64,000 bases of DNA from Plectrocnemia conspersa (Eukaryota; Arthropoda; Insecta; Trichoptera; Polycentropodidae). Position 1 is the first letter of the stretch. The number at the start of each line of letters is the position of its first letter. The notes under the pieces were generated by a model, which saw nothing but the letters and a program-made list of their open reading frames with translations, was not told the DNA's origin and made no database searches. Shown in pieces: positions 50,840-61,424 of this stretch. The stretch covers positions 101,792-165,791 of the forward strand of contig VTFK01000504.1 of assembly GCA_009617715.1 (NCBI GenBank), written 5' to 3'. A program made the translations under genes and the position numbers.

Positions 50840-51925
50840 AGATTTTCACACTACGTTTTTTGTACAAGTTCAAACTAAAACGCGATGTGGTGCAGGTCAC
50901 GATAAATATACATTTTGGATTTGTAGATGATAGTGTTTATCAGAGAATTGTAAGATATTGATTTGCGACTTTTATTTAATAGTGAAATAAATCTAAGTAC
51001 CATTATACTTATTATAATGAGTAAATCAGTATTTGTATATTAATTATAATCAGTAACTGGATAAATCAACGGACATAAATAATACTTTCAAGTAAGTATT
51101 TCCCACCAGATTGAAAGTCTGGGAATCGGTGTCATCAAAAAAAATATATTAATACTAATATGAATAATATAAAAAAAAAATTAAAAAAAAATGTAAATGT
51201 AAATGTAAATTTAAAAAAAAAATGAGAATCACTTTTGAAGCTATTTTGGAAACAACTGTTCGGGCACTCGTAACAGATTGAGAAGTTTCTCTTGCAATTA
51301 TTTCACGATATGCCATAGAAAAGTGAGTACTGCACGAACTGACTGAAGGCATAAACAGCACGTTTTGAAGTCGGGTATTTGCTGTTCTTAGAAACACTAG
51401 GAACCATTCTTGAAAATAATTATTACCAGTGATAAGAAAATGATTCTTTACTATAACTAGAAGAGATCAGGAAAATAGTTAGACTGAAAATAAGTTATAA
51501 AACATCCTCCAAAAACAAGTTTACGCTTGAAAAAAATATGGTAACAGTATGCTGGTATTCTGTGTAATTATTAATCGATCGTTTACCAAACCAGGCGAGA
51601 CTATTACAGCGGAATCATATTGTAGAGAAATTAAAATCATGCATAGAAAATTAATTAGAAAGCATCCGATTTTAGTGAACAGACTTGGAGCGGTTTTTCT
51701 CCATGATAATACGAGACTTCATTATTCACTAATTACAGCTGCAAAATTAATCGAATTAGGCTTGGAAATTTTGTCTTGTTCTCCACGTTCACCTAATTTT
51801 TACCCTAAATGTTATAACCTTAATAAATATTCAAGATTATTTATTTAAAATCAAAATTTAATAATGCAACACAGTGATTTTCCAGACGCTAAAAATGAAG
51901 ATTTTTTTATATAATGGTTAATTTA
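50840..51925 (+). pseudogene. mariner transposase pseudogene, most of the length
   Basis: Scattered over three frames, mariner landmarks occur in the right order. The N-terminal FLYKFKLKRDVVQVTINI starts about 50857 (like Y-E-F-K-L-G-R-N-A-A). VSLAIISRYAIEK and HELTE lie near 51290-51340 (second helix-turn-helix and linker). IITSDKKMILYYN is near 51420-51460 (like VTGDEKWI-x-Y-x-N, first catalytic aspartate). NMVTV is near 51535. KPGETITAESYCREI starts about 51588. FLHDNTRLHYS starts about 51697 (second aspartate). LSCSPRSPNF stands where PHPPYSPDL should be. The length is about that of a full transposase gene, but stops and frameshifts are many. Clear terminal repeats of its own were not found. 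Confidence 0.7.
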
Positions 51926-51929
51926 TTAC

Positions 51930-52695
51930 TAAATCGTTTTTCTAAAAATAAAGCATATTTCAATTAATACTACAGTAGTTTTACCTTACTAAAAAAAATC
52001 TGCTACATACTATATCGGTTAATTACTATGAATATATAATATATTGATTAAAATTAAAATATATTTTTCGTTTCTACAAATAAAAGCATAATGATCTTAA
52101 TTTTATTTAAATATAAATCTTCAAGTCATTTCAATAATAAAAAAATCTTTCTTGAACATATAAACGTTTTCTTACTTATGTTTCATTGTTTTTATACACA
52201 CTATATTTTTTTGTTATAAACGATGACTCGCTGTTCATAAACAAATATTTTTGGCAACGTATCGAATCTTCTTAGTTACGGTCTGTGAATTTGAATGTGA
52301 AAAATAACCATTTCGACGATGCTTACAGTGCTAAAGCACTATATTGATTTACAACAAATCAATCACTATTTTTTTCTTACTTATCTGACTGTTACAAAAC
52401 AACAAAATTAAAATAATAATTTGTTTCACTATCGACATATTGCCAAAGGCTTATTTCGCCATGAGCAAAGTAACTCACGTCCAATATCTACTAATAAACT
52501 TGTTATTCAAAATTCTGCAAAGTTCTGACCGAACACACAACAATTATTATTAAGCGAAACTTGTGTTACTTCAATAACAAATCTAGCACACACAATGGTT
52601 GCAAAATCGAAAATAATATAGCATACTTGATTTCGGAAAGTTTCGTGGAACGATAACAACCATTTACACATGTATGTGTATTTCATTAGATCCGT
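51930..52695. other. A+T-rich stretch, no gene seen
   Basis: Nothing recognised. Confidence 0.5.
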
Positions 52696-52699
52696 ATAT

Positions 52700-53480
52700 A
52701 TGAACGTATAATATTATCATGTGGTCAAAGCGCGTAACGCAGAATCGCCGTGATCAATCAGGGAGTTAACCTGGCGTGCAAGAGTTGTTGAAAAATAAAT
52801 AAACTTGACATAACATCGCACCTTGGCGTTAAGCTATGCCTTGAAAGAAGATCAAGTAATCTGTGATTAAAATAATTAGTATAGAAAAATACATTAATGC
52901 TCACTACGCTTATTATGAAATTATATACGCTAATATAACGTTGCCTATTTTAATGATATGAATAATAATATATATTAATATGAAACATTTTATATTTTAA
53001 GATGATTAAAATATGCATCGTCACTAAATTATTGAATAAAGTCACTGACGATTCAGAATTTTTCAGATGACAGATCATAAGTGTTTAGTTATAACATCTA
53101 AACAAATGTCCAACTATTTTAATCAAATATGTAAACTTATGATTTTTATTAAAGTAAAAATATTTGTATTAATTCCTCTGCGCTATTCTAAATTGTATTT
53201 ATTTAATTTAAGCTGCAATATCAATGAATGTACCGACAAAGCAGAGTAACAGCGGAAAGCAGATTTGAATAATATTTGCTCCGCTTTCGTTTCTTTGTCA
53301 CCGTTGAATATGCATGCGGAGTCGGATTAGCATCGACATTAGCTCATCAAACTTTATCCACCGAATCTCCATCCGTTTGAAGTCTGTCTATCTGTTATTT
53401 GCCTTCGACCCACCCCTCTGGTCCATCCGAATAACCAATCAACAGCTTGACCATACGCCCGTTTCGGTCAATCAACATTC
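52700..53480. promoter_or_regulatory. Two weak islands with A+T-rich gap
   Basis: The first, 52725-52870, contains TGATCAATCA. The second, 53265-53480, contains GGATTA (53324-53329, Otd/Bicoid-like) and CTCCGC/GCGGAG inverted words. The 106-residue minus-strand frame just downstream (53484-53804) matches no family I know. Confidence 0.3.
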
Positions 53481-53851
53481 AAATTAGAAATTCCTTTGAC
53501 GTATCGCTATTGTTAAATCACAATAACAAATTAACCAAACATAAAAAAAAAAAACCACACCTAGAATTAATTTTGTATCATACCATTCCACGAATTCGTG
53601 CATATGCACAATAAAATTATGTTTCCGTAATATAATAAAAGCCCTATCATCCAAATTTTCCTTGAATCTGAATTTCACACACGAGTAATTATTGATTAAA
53701 TATATAACAAGTTTACCACACCGAAAGGTGGAAAAATAAAATGTACCAGAAAAAGACGCATTATATTTACGAAACGTAGACAAACTATGCCACAACCTCT
53801 TCAAAATAAATATTTTAATTTTTTTGAAGTTGAAGTCTTAGTATAATTTTT

Positions 53852-53889
53852 TTATATTATGTCAATGCAAATGCATTGACATAATATAA
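53852..53889. repeat. 38-bp near-palindrome (18-bp arms, AA spacer)
   Basis: The left arm ends CAATGCA and its exact complement starts TGCATTG, with only AA between. The arms extend without mismatch to 53852 and 53889. Surrounding DNA (53490-54560) is A+T-rich without genes. Confidence 0.9.
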
Positions 53890-54573
53890 CATCGACAGAT
53901 TCTGTGCACAATGAAAACTTTGTGAAATCAAGATCGTTGAAATAATGTGAGAAGTGCAATATCAGGCCTTGATTATGGTAATTAAAAATATTTTAATTTA
54001 CTTCAATAGAATTTTTAGTACAAAAGTCATTTTAAAGAGAATATATGTCTAGCATATTTTTTGTAATTGGAAATTCCCAATGTTAATTTTTTTTTATATT
54101 TTCTTCCACTTTATTTTTTAAATCAGTGAATGCATTTGTAGTACTTGCATTGATTTTTTTTAAAAACGCAATTAAAAAAATATATAAGTTAAAAAATAAA
54201 TTTATCGTTTCAAAACAAATTTGCCTTTCTTGTGGTTTTCATTAGAGAAAATCGCAATTTCCCTTTTGAGTTCGAGAGCCCATTTAATTTATATTATACG
54301 AAATAACCAACGCACTTTACAGCAGTATAGTGAGGTGTATTTATATTTCATATCTTTACACAACTTTCCTGAAAATCTGGTTTTAAAGTACTGTTTTTTG
54401 ATAAAATTATAACTTTAAGTTCCTCAATCAAATATTTTGATAATTATATACAAAAATTATTGGACATATCTACAGATATTTCTGCCAATTCTTTTTTCAA
54501 CTGTAATATCAGCAAATGTGTCTGTTTTGTATATGATTCACAAAGCATTATTTCAACCACATCAATAGCTACT

Positions 54574-54722
54574 GTACTAAGTTAGTAGTGCTTAGATTTT
54601 TTTTTAAATATGCATGATTTTATAGAGTAGTCGATTATAATTAAAACATTTTTTTTTAATATGCAATATAATATAAGAGAGTAGAAAGATTTTTTCCTAC
54701 CAACTAACGGTGACATGAGCTA
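54574..54722 (+). repeat. Direct duplication, copy 1
   Basis: GTACTAAGTTAGTAGTGCTT through ATATGCAATATAA, about 97 bp, is essentially identical to 54878-54973. After an extra segment of about 36 bp both copies continue with GGTGACATGAGCTA. Confidence 0.9.
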
Positions 54723-54877
54723 CTACACAATACAGTAAAGAATTTATGTAAAAATTAGACAATGTATTTTAAAATATATCGCACATATCTAAAAAAAAAT
54801 ATTTTTGCTACAAATTTATTGTATTTTTGTTACACTAATCACTATAATCCAAATTATATGCTGCATTATGTGCTGAT

Positions 54878-54992
54878 GTACTAAGTTAGTAGTGCTTAGA
54901 TTTTTTTTTAAATATGCATGATTTTATAGAGTAGTCGATTATAATTAAAACATTTTTTTTAATATGCAATATAAATGCGGTGACATGAGCTA
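54878..54992 (+). repeat. Direct duplication, copy 2
   Basis: The near-identical copy of 54574-54722, 304 bp downstream and shorter by about 34 bp. The near absence of mismatches implies recent duplication, gene conversion, or an assembly artefact. Confidence 0.9.
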
Positions 54993-55115
54993 GAGGGTGA
55001 GAAAGGCTGCCGACGACAGCGGTGATGGATGGCCACTGCGAGGTGTCACGGCGAGCCAGGACTACGACATTCGACTTGCTCTTCCTTTAACTAATGGACT
55101 CAGTTCGAATCCTTG
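54977..55115. other. G+C-rich patch after the duplication
   Basis: Abrupt change of composition (GCTGCCGACGACAGCGGTGA and following) exactly after the second copy. No frame or domain recognised. It may be inserted DNA from a decayed LINE 3' end, but this is a guess. Confidence 0.3.
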
Positions 55116-55119
55116 AATA

Positions 55120-56126
55120 ATATCACGATTTTGCACGTCGCCAAAGCTAAATTTATCATCTTGATTTTCAACACCATTGCCACAGATAAATTATCAAATA
55201 TAAAATATTTCAATATCCCTAACATCCTTTCCTGTCTTTTGATACATACACACGAACACAAACGTACAATTTGTTACCTGGATGCCGATGATGCTCATAT
55301 ATAAAAATAATGATGATGGATTAACCGACATAAACGAGCGACACCTTTTCCATCTTGATACATCCACTCGAATTTGTTTCGTATTCTCGCCTAATTATTT
55401 ATGTATATGTGTATTGACATGTCTATATAATATTAAATATAGCTATACTCAATAAATATTTGAAAGCCATTTATACTTATAAATCTGCATTAGATACATA
55501 TCGAAATAAACTTTAATTGAATACTAATAATGTAATAGTTTTAATAAAAACATAATTTCATTATTTTATTTCGTTATATTACTTTTCTATATTACTAACT
55601 TGTAAATTAAAAACTCTAATGATAATATTTGTTTGCTTTATGTCCCTCTGTGAATTTCAAAGAACACATTTTTTAAATAATTTTAACTACAACTTTATAG
55701 TATATAATTATCAAAGTACTTCTATGAATGCCTTTATAAATAAGCAATACTTGTGCCAACCGATTTAAAAGTTAATAGATTGATTTCTTGAAAAAGCTAC
55801 AGATTTGCCTGTTTATAGATTACTACAGTACAAACTAATGCTACTAAATAATTTGAAATCATAGAAACTGTTCAGTGAACGTTGAATATGAAAGTTTGGA
55901 AAACATATTTTTAAGACTTAAGGCAACGATTTTAATCAAAATATTTTAAGACAAATTATCTTATTGAATCGTAGCAATTTATTCCAAATTTTCCTTCGCA
56001 AGGATAATAAATAATAGTCACAAAGACAGTAGCTAAGTGTGACAGAAACCGCCTTGAAATGTAAAATATTTTCCACCAGTAATTTTATATTATTATATCA
56101 AAAGCGAACCTCAAACAAAATATATT
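55120..56126. other. A+T-rich stretch, no gene seen
   Basis: The 63-residue plus-strand frame at 55113-55304 is not recognised. Nothing else seen. Confidence 0.5.
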
Positions 56127-56134
56127 GTCTATAG

Positions 56135-56150
56135 CAGGCATGGCGAACCT
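56135..56150 (+). repeat. hAT terminal inverted repeat, left
   Basis: CAGGCATGGCGAACCT. The similarity to the other end stops here, with only GCGTGCC subterminal words shared beyond. Confidence 0.9.
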
Positions 56151-56340
56151 TTTTGGGTTCGCGTGCCAAAAATCCTCAAATATTATTCCTCGATTGTGTG
56201 GCGTGCCCAAGGAGTAACAAAATTACCAAGATAGAAAAAATAAATAATTGTTTATTTTTAATTTAATTTACAACCTTAAAAATTACAATAGTTTCTTAAA
56301 AATAAAGTCGTAGTCAATAAAAACACACATTAGCTATTTA

Positions 56341-58239
56341 TCAATGTGATTTTTGCTGTTGTATATTCGATGACAACTCCTTAATATCTGGCTCATATTT
56401 TGTCACTTTTAGTAATACACACGACCAACTTGATTCATCAGTCATTCTCTTTCTTGAATTACATTTTATGAAATTCATATCGGAAAATAATGATTCACAA
56501 GCATATGTAGAAGAGAAAATTGATAATATTGCTCTTGCTAGTTTTTTTAAATCGCTAAAGATTTCTGGAATGGCGTTCCAAGTTCTCATTATTTCTTCTT
56601 CTGCACTTTTATTATTTATGTTCGTTAATCGATTACTTTCAATTATTTCCAAATCATTTCTCAAATTAACAAATTTTTGTTTCCATATCGAACTCGATTG
56701 GAACTCGATAAATTGCATTTCAATGTCTTCCAGATTTATCCACTCGAAAATCTCCAAATTGAGGTCATCTGCTGATAGTGTGTCTGGATATAAAATAAAT
56801 TTTGATGTCTTTTCAAATCTCCTGAATTGTTTGAATCTTGAAGAAAACTCGTTGATTATCAATTGAATAACTACAGAAAATTCTTGTGTTAATTTGATTT
56901 GATCTGGCTTTTTTTCTGCAAAATTTTGTTTTGTATTTGGGATGTATTTGAAGGTGTTAGATACAACGTCACGGTCAAAAATTTGTAATTTAGCTTGAAA
57001 TTCTTTGATTAAATCAAACATAACAATAATTGTTTTGTTAACACCTTGCAGTTTAATATTTAATTCATTTAAATGTAAGCACAAATCAGTAAAAAACATT
57101 AATTTTGAAAGCCACTCGACGTCTAGTAACTCATTATATTTTTCAATGAGATTTTCGTTAATTAAAAAAAAACTTCATCCAAACACTCGACAAATCTTTG
57201 AAGAACTTTTCCACGACTTAACATTGTTGTACATAAGTAAACCATTATATACTGAGTTTACCTCATTTAATAGTTCTAAAAAATTTCGTTTATTTAATCC
57301 GCGTGCAGATATCAAATTGACCAATTTTGTTACAAGAATCATAACATCTTCCAGTGACTTAAATCCATGTTTTGCGCATAAAACTTGCTGGTGTATAATG
57401 CAATGAAAGCCCAAAACGGAATGTCCAATTCGTTCAGTAAATAAATTGGTAAAACCATTTTTCTCTCCAGTCATACTGGGAGCACCGTCTGTCGTTATTG
57501 ATACAATTTTGGTAAGATCTATTTCTCTTTCAGTGAGTGCTTTTACAACTGCATTGCATATATCTATTCCTTTTGTTGTTGTTGCTAATGATATTAAACT
57601 GATCAATTCTTCTTTGATATTATTTCCATTGCAGTATCGAGTAAAAATTGCTAAGCGAGCTGATCCAGTTATATCAGTACTTTCATCAAGGCAAAGGGAA
57701 ATTAAATCTGAAGACTTTATATCTATGTTTTGCTGATGGGCTACATTTTTGGCCATTTCTATGATTCTATCTTTCCCCGTATTTCTAGCCAAAGGCATAT
57801 CATTTATTCTTTGAATATTTTTTTCTTTGTTTTCAAAATCTTCAAAGAGATTGGGAGCGCATTTTAGTCATGCTTCTTTCAGATATTCTCCATCGCTGAA
57901 TGGTTTTCCGTGCTTAGCGATTATATTTGAGGCATCAAAACTAGCAGCAGTTATATTTGAACGACTGCCAATAAATTTCATTAGGGATGTTGATTGCAAA
58001 TTTTTGTTTTTATTTGCCCGAGCAATAAATTCTTTTTGTTCTTCCTTACTTTTTTCAAGGAGAGATTTATGGCTTGTCTCAAAATGCCGCTTAACTGACG
58101 AAGTTCTGCATACAACTGTCCCAGAACATAAAACACATACTGCTTTTCCGCCTTTGTTAATCATGCCATACTCTTCAGTCCACCAACTTTGGAAGTTTCT
58201 GCGGTTCGTTTCTGATACTTTTTCATTTCTACCAGCCAT
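56341..58239 (-). pseudogene. hAT transposase (BED finger, GTF2IRD2/ZBED-like), broken
   Basis: Three minus-strand segments (58239-57868, 57798-57175, 57099-56341; 123, 207 and 252 residues) together form one hAT transposase. Segment 1 has a BED-type finger C-x2-C-x13-H-x4-H (residues about 35-57). Segment 2 has CLDESTDITGSA and SITTDGAPSMTG, the two D-containing catalytic motifs, and GFHCIIHQ. Segment 3 ends in the dimerisation region with ILSIFSSTYACESLFSDMN, whose E is probably the third catalytic residue. Lesions: an in-frame TGA at 57870-57868; a frame change near 57225-57235, after which RGKVLQRF appears in another frame; and a nine-base T-run (57172-57164) that shifts the frame back. 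Not expected to make active enzyme. Shadow frames on the plus strand are not genes. Confidence 0.93.
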
Positions 58240-58537
58240 GCTAAAAGCGATTTATTCAGACATAACCTCAAATGAAAACAAACGTCAAAGGCAGTGTTGC
58301 CAGCATAAAAATTGTTTGAAGTGCCATGATAAAATATTTGTTTACATTAATAAAACGATTGTCGTTTATCTTAGAACATTTGAGAATTAATAAAATGAAA
58401 TAAATTAATAATTCACGGATTATTTAATCAAGAATTTAATTTTTAAAATTTTAAAATTAAAAAAATATTTTTGAACTTGGAAATCGTTCGCGTGCAATCC
58501 AAATTCTCAAACGTGCCACCTCGGGCACGCGTGCCCT

Positions 58538-58553
58538 AGGTTCTCCATGCCTG
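58538..58553 (-). repeat. hAT terminal inverted repeat, right
   Basis: The complement reads CAGGCATGGAGAACCT, one mismatch from the left end. Preceded by a dense ACGTGCC/GGGCACGC/GCGTGCC cluster. Confidence 0.9.
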
Positions 58554-58564
58554 GTCTATAGTCA

Positions 58565-59060
58565 ATGTTATAATGACGATTAATATAATCGCAAAATTTG
58601 AAACAAAAGTTATCTGTGAATAATATTAACCGTCTTTTTTTAAAACTAATATTTTAATCAACGTATTTTTATATGTAATTAATTTTATTTATATATTGCA
58701 ATCATCCAAGTTCATCATAATACGCATTGTATGAATTAATTGAGTATATTTATTAATGTTGAGACGTCAGCACACAACATATAATTAGGGGCCGTTTCAC
58801 ACATATTAAAAAAGCTCGCCTTGGTCGGTCATTAGCCATATTAGTTAGAGTTAGTCTAATTTGTCCGTATGGTAAGTTACGGTACGGCAGCGATTACGAA
58901 TGCAAATTGAAGCGAGTTACACAGTGCAACGCTCGACCGAGCTTCGTCTAATCCATCAAAACGCTGTCGCCCACAATAACCGAATTTATCATTTATGTTA
59001 ATTCACCCTACGTACTCCCCTATAACACCCTGTAGAATCACTTTTTATTTTCTTTCAATG
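58565..59060. promoter_or_regulatory. A+T-rich gap then island at 58790-59060
   Basis: The island contains TTAGTTAGAGTTAGTCTAA, GGTACGGCAGCG and ATGCAAAT (58900-58907). No coding frame. Confidence 0.3.
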
Positions 59061-59396
59061 AAAAAATATAATTATCGCCAAGAACGAATACAAACGTAGG
59101 CATGGGTTTGAAGATGCTCTGTTTGTATATATTATACGTAGCAGTTAATATTTGTTTGGTATATAATGATTCAAATACTAGTACAACTAAACAACTCATG
59201 CTGAATTTAATGGTGCGTTTGACAGAACGACCTTAATGGATAAAAATTGGAATAAATGTCAGAGGGGGTGTCCTAAATGGCATTTATTTTTATATTTATT
59301 TACTAAAAATAAATGAGTACTTATTTTTATATATAAGTGTACATTTAAATTATTGCTACTGCCGAAAAACTTGGTATGCTCTATAAAATATTTGGT

Positions 59397-59470
59397 ATCA
59401 GCCATTGAACTACATAAAATATTTGTAATGATTTAAAAAAAATAGCAAAAATCAATATCAGCCATTGAAC
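59397..59470 (+). repeat. Short direct repeat TATCAGCCATTGAAC
   Basis: The 15-mer occurs at 59397-59411 and 59456-59470 next to the hairpin and tRNA-like sequence. It may be part of one repeated unit. Confidence 0.7.
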
Positions 59471-59572
59471 ATTACATTACACAACTGTGTTGATCGGTTT
59501 TTAATGCTTTTAAAAATTTTAAATTTCAAAATATAGACAAAATTATCTTATACCAAATAGTTAAAAAAATGG

Positions 59573-59620
59573 ACAGTTATATTTGGTATTTGAATATTTT
59601 GAAATACCAAATATAACTGT
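59573..59620. repeat. 19-bp perfect hairpin
   Basis: ACAGTTATATTTGGTATTT pairs completely with 59602-59620 around a 10-nt loop. The related word TACCAAATA also occurs at 59551-59559. Only 13 bp from the tRNA-like sequence. Candidate small-RNA precursor or transposon terminus, but the stem is a little short for a microRNA. Confidence 0.85.
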
Positions 59621-59621
59621 G

Positions 59622-59695
59622 TTATATACCGGTGTTCGAACCCACAACCTCAGAGTTATTAGTCTGAGACGTCACGGAATACGCTAGTCCGTATA
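59622..59695 (-). repeat. tRNA-Ile-like sequence (AAT), SINE head or tRNA pseudogene
   Basis: On the minus strand, GGGTTCGAACACC is a near-consensus B box (T arm). TCAGACTAATAACTCTGA resembles the tRNA-Ile anticodon arm with anticodon AAT but has one extra loop base. GACTAGCGTATTCCGTGAC is a degenerate A box. The acceptor stem pairs poorly (TATACGG against CCGGTATA), so it is not a functional tRNA. tRNA-derived SINEs are a plausible origin. Confidence 0.5.
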
Positions 59696-59699
59696 AATA

Positions 59700-60215
59700 A
59701 AATAAAAAAATATATTACAACGTAGTGATCGAATTAGAACTTTTGCAATGGTAGTGTCAAGAAAACCTAGTTAAGGACGAAAATCCTTAAGAATAAAATC
59801 ATGAGCTCTTTATTTGATTACAATCAATTAAGCATTAGTAGAATCAGAATCACGCATAATTCGAGAGCTTACGCAAAACTTAGACATTAGTAATATTTTT
59901 AATATTATATGTTAAAATATACATTTTGTGTTTTTTTATTTTCATGTTTTTTTCCTATTTTATTTTTTATTGTCAAATATTTAAATGTATACTATATGCC
60001 TTTTTCCTTTTAATTAAAACATCATAAATGTTTTAATATGATGGTCAGAAGTGAATTTAATTTAATTTTTATAATATATATTTATTACTCTCTAGTGTGT
60101 GTAATTCCAGTTATATAATTGAGGCTTATTAAATAATCAAAATTTCAATTCTCATTGAAACTTTTATTAAAATATATTAAATTGTTTAATATAATATAAA
60201 TTGTGCTCGTTTCTC
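59700..60215. other. A+T-rich stretch, no gene seen
   Basis: Nothing recognised. Confidence 0.5.
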
Positions 60216-60219
60216 AGTA

Positions 60220-60490
60220 TGCAAAAACAATTGTTTTGCGATGGCGTTCGCGAGACTTTTCCAAGAATCCCCCGGGTCCCTGGCGTAATGAGTAAAATAA
60301 TATTTTCTTAAGAATTTAATTTCATTACAACAAAAGAGGGTGTCCCGGGAGCTGCCCATCTTCCCACCTTCCTTCACCGCATTCGTAATTAAGGTATACA
60401 TTAATGAAATCTTTATATAGATAGAAAGACCCCTCCGATGAGGAAAAAGTCTCAGTTAGCGGCGATAATCCGCATAAAGAAAAAAACACC
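60220..60490. promoter_or_regulatory. G+C-raised island, candidate regulatory element
   Basis: TTCGCGAGAC (close to the TCTCGCGAGA promoter motif) near 60248, and CCCCCGGGTCCC near 60269. The 71-residue minus-strand frame is not recognised. Confidence 0.3.
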
Positions 60491-60580
60491 TACATATAAA
60501 TTATAATATATAAAAAGTATTTTTATATTTTTTTGATATTTTACAATAAACAATAGTATATTACTGAATACGACTAAATA

Positions 60581-61110
60581 ATAGGTAATCCCGAAATGTG
60601 TAATTTTTTTAATAAAACAAAAGAATTCAAATCAATTTTTTAATTCCATTAGCTTAACATGAAAAATATTCCAGTAGCCCATTTTTCACATTGTCTGCAC
60701 CAAATAATTGTGAGACGAAAGGAGCATGTACTGGAGAATAAGGTAAATGAGATAAATCCTTCTAGCCGAATTCCTTGATTTAATCAGGACTCAATTATGT
60801 CACATGGCAACGCACAGTGCTATGTTGTAGAACTATTAGACTTTAGTTGACAAGAGTGGGCCTTTTTTATATCTAATGAAAACGATCCAACTGGTATTAT
60901 TTGGCCAGCCTTAGAAATTTTGTAACGCACAATCCCTTTGCAACCCCATCATATACACAAAATACTTTTTACAGTTGGGTTCGGGCTTCGAGGTAGATTT
61001 TGCTACTTGTCATTTTGATTCTTGTCGTACAACAACCATTTCTAATCACATGTTATCAAATGATCGAGAAATTGCGTTTCTCTTATGTTATTTTTAAATT
61101 TTGGGTATTT
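60581..61110 (-). pseudogene. mariner relic, C-terminal two thirds, with terminal repeat
   Basis: Reading the minus strand from 61085 downwards, landmarks appear in order: RETQFLDHLITCD then KWLLYD (like F-L-D-R-I-V-T-G-D-E-K-W-I-x-Y-D, first catalytic aspartate), CKGIVRYKISKAGQ (like W-K-G-I-x-x-Y-E-L-L-x-P-G-Q), YQLDRFH (like YCQQLDRLK), KRPTLVN, and LSHLPYSPV (like PHPPYSPDL). The element end is at 60581, ATAGGTAATCCCGAAATG, preceded by TA. Several stops and frame changes. The end matches those at 31884 and 50746, so they are one family. Confidence 0.7.
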
Positions 61111-61114
61111 AGTA

Positions 61115-61420
61115 TTTGGATCTGTATTTAGTGCAACAATTAAATAAAACTGTTTAACGTCCATTTTTAATGTATTTTGTGTAGCTGTTTAATATATTAC
61201 AATTCTTTTCTTAATTTTAAAAGAAAGTCACAAGATATTTATATTTAGTATTTTTTTTTTATAATTTAATAATTTATGATTATCATATTTTAATTGTAGT
61301 CTGGAAATTTACAAAGAATATATAGATATACAACTACAACAAATCATTAAAACGACCATTTACCTGAAGTTTTATTTAATACTTTCATAGCGCACTTATT
61401 ATGTTGTTTTTGATTTAAAA
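61115..61420. other. A+T-rich stretch, possible mariner 5' remains
   Basis: Should hold the N-terminal part of the mariner if it is full length, but I could not align it. Confidence 0.3.
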
Positions 61421-61424
61421 TATT

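Larger units (their letters stand above)
56127..58561 (-). mobile_element. Complete hAT transposon with 8-bp target-site duplication
   Basis: GTCTATAG at 56127-56134 and again at 58554-58561 is an exact 8-bp duplication flanking a 2419-bp element (56135-58553). The ends are CAGGCATGGCGAACCT and, inverted, CAGGCATGGAGAACCT (15 of 16 identical). hAT elements characteristically make 8-bp duplications, and this one fits their T/A preference at positions 2 and 7. GCGTGCC words recur near both ends (56161, 56201; 58511-58535), as expected of transposase-binding sites. The transposase is on the minus strand. The intact duplication and ends with only a few coding lesions imply a fairly young insertion. 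Confidence 0.95.

Noticed and set aside
53484..53804. 106-residue minus-strand frame
   Set aside because: Rich in F, Y and I from composition; no domain seen.
55085..55110. AGTTCGAATCC as a tRNA T arm
   Set aside because: No D arm or anticodon arm at the right spacing upstream.
56468..58390. Plus-strand frames of 132, 133, 96 and 187 residues over the hAT element
   Set aside because: They are antisense shadows of the transposase.
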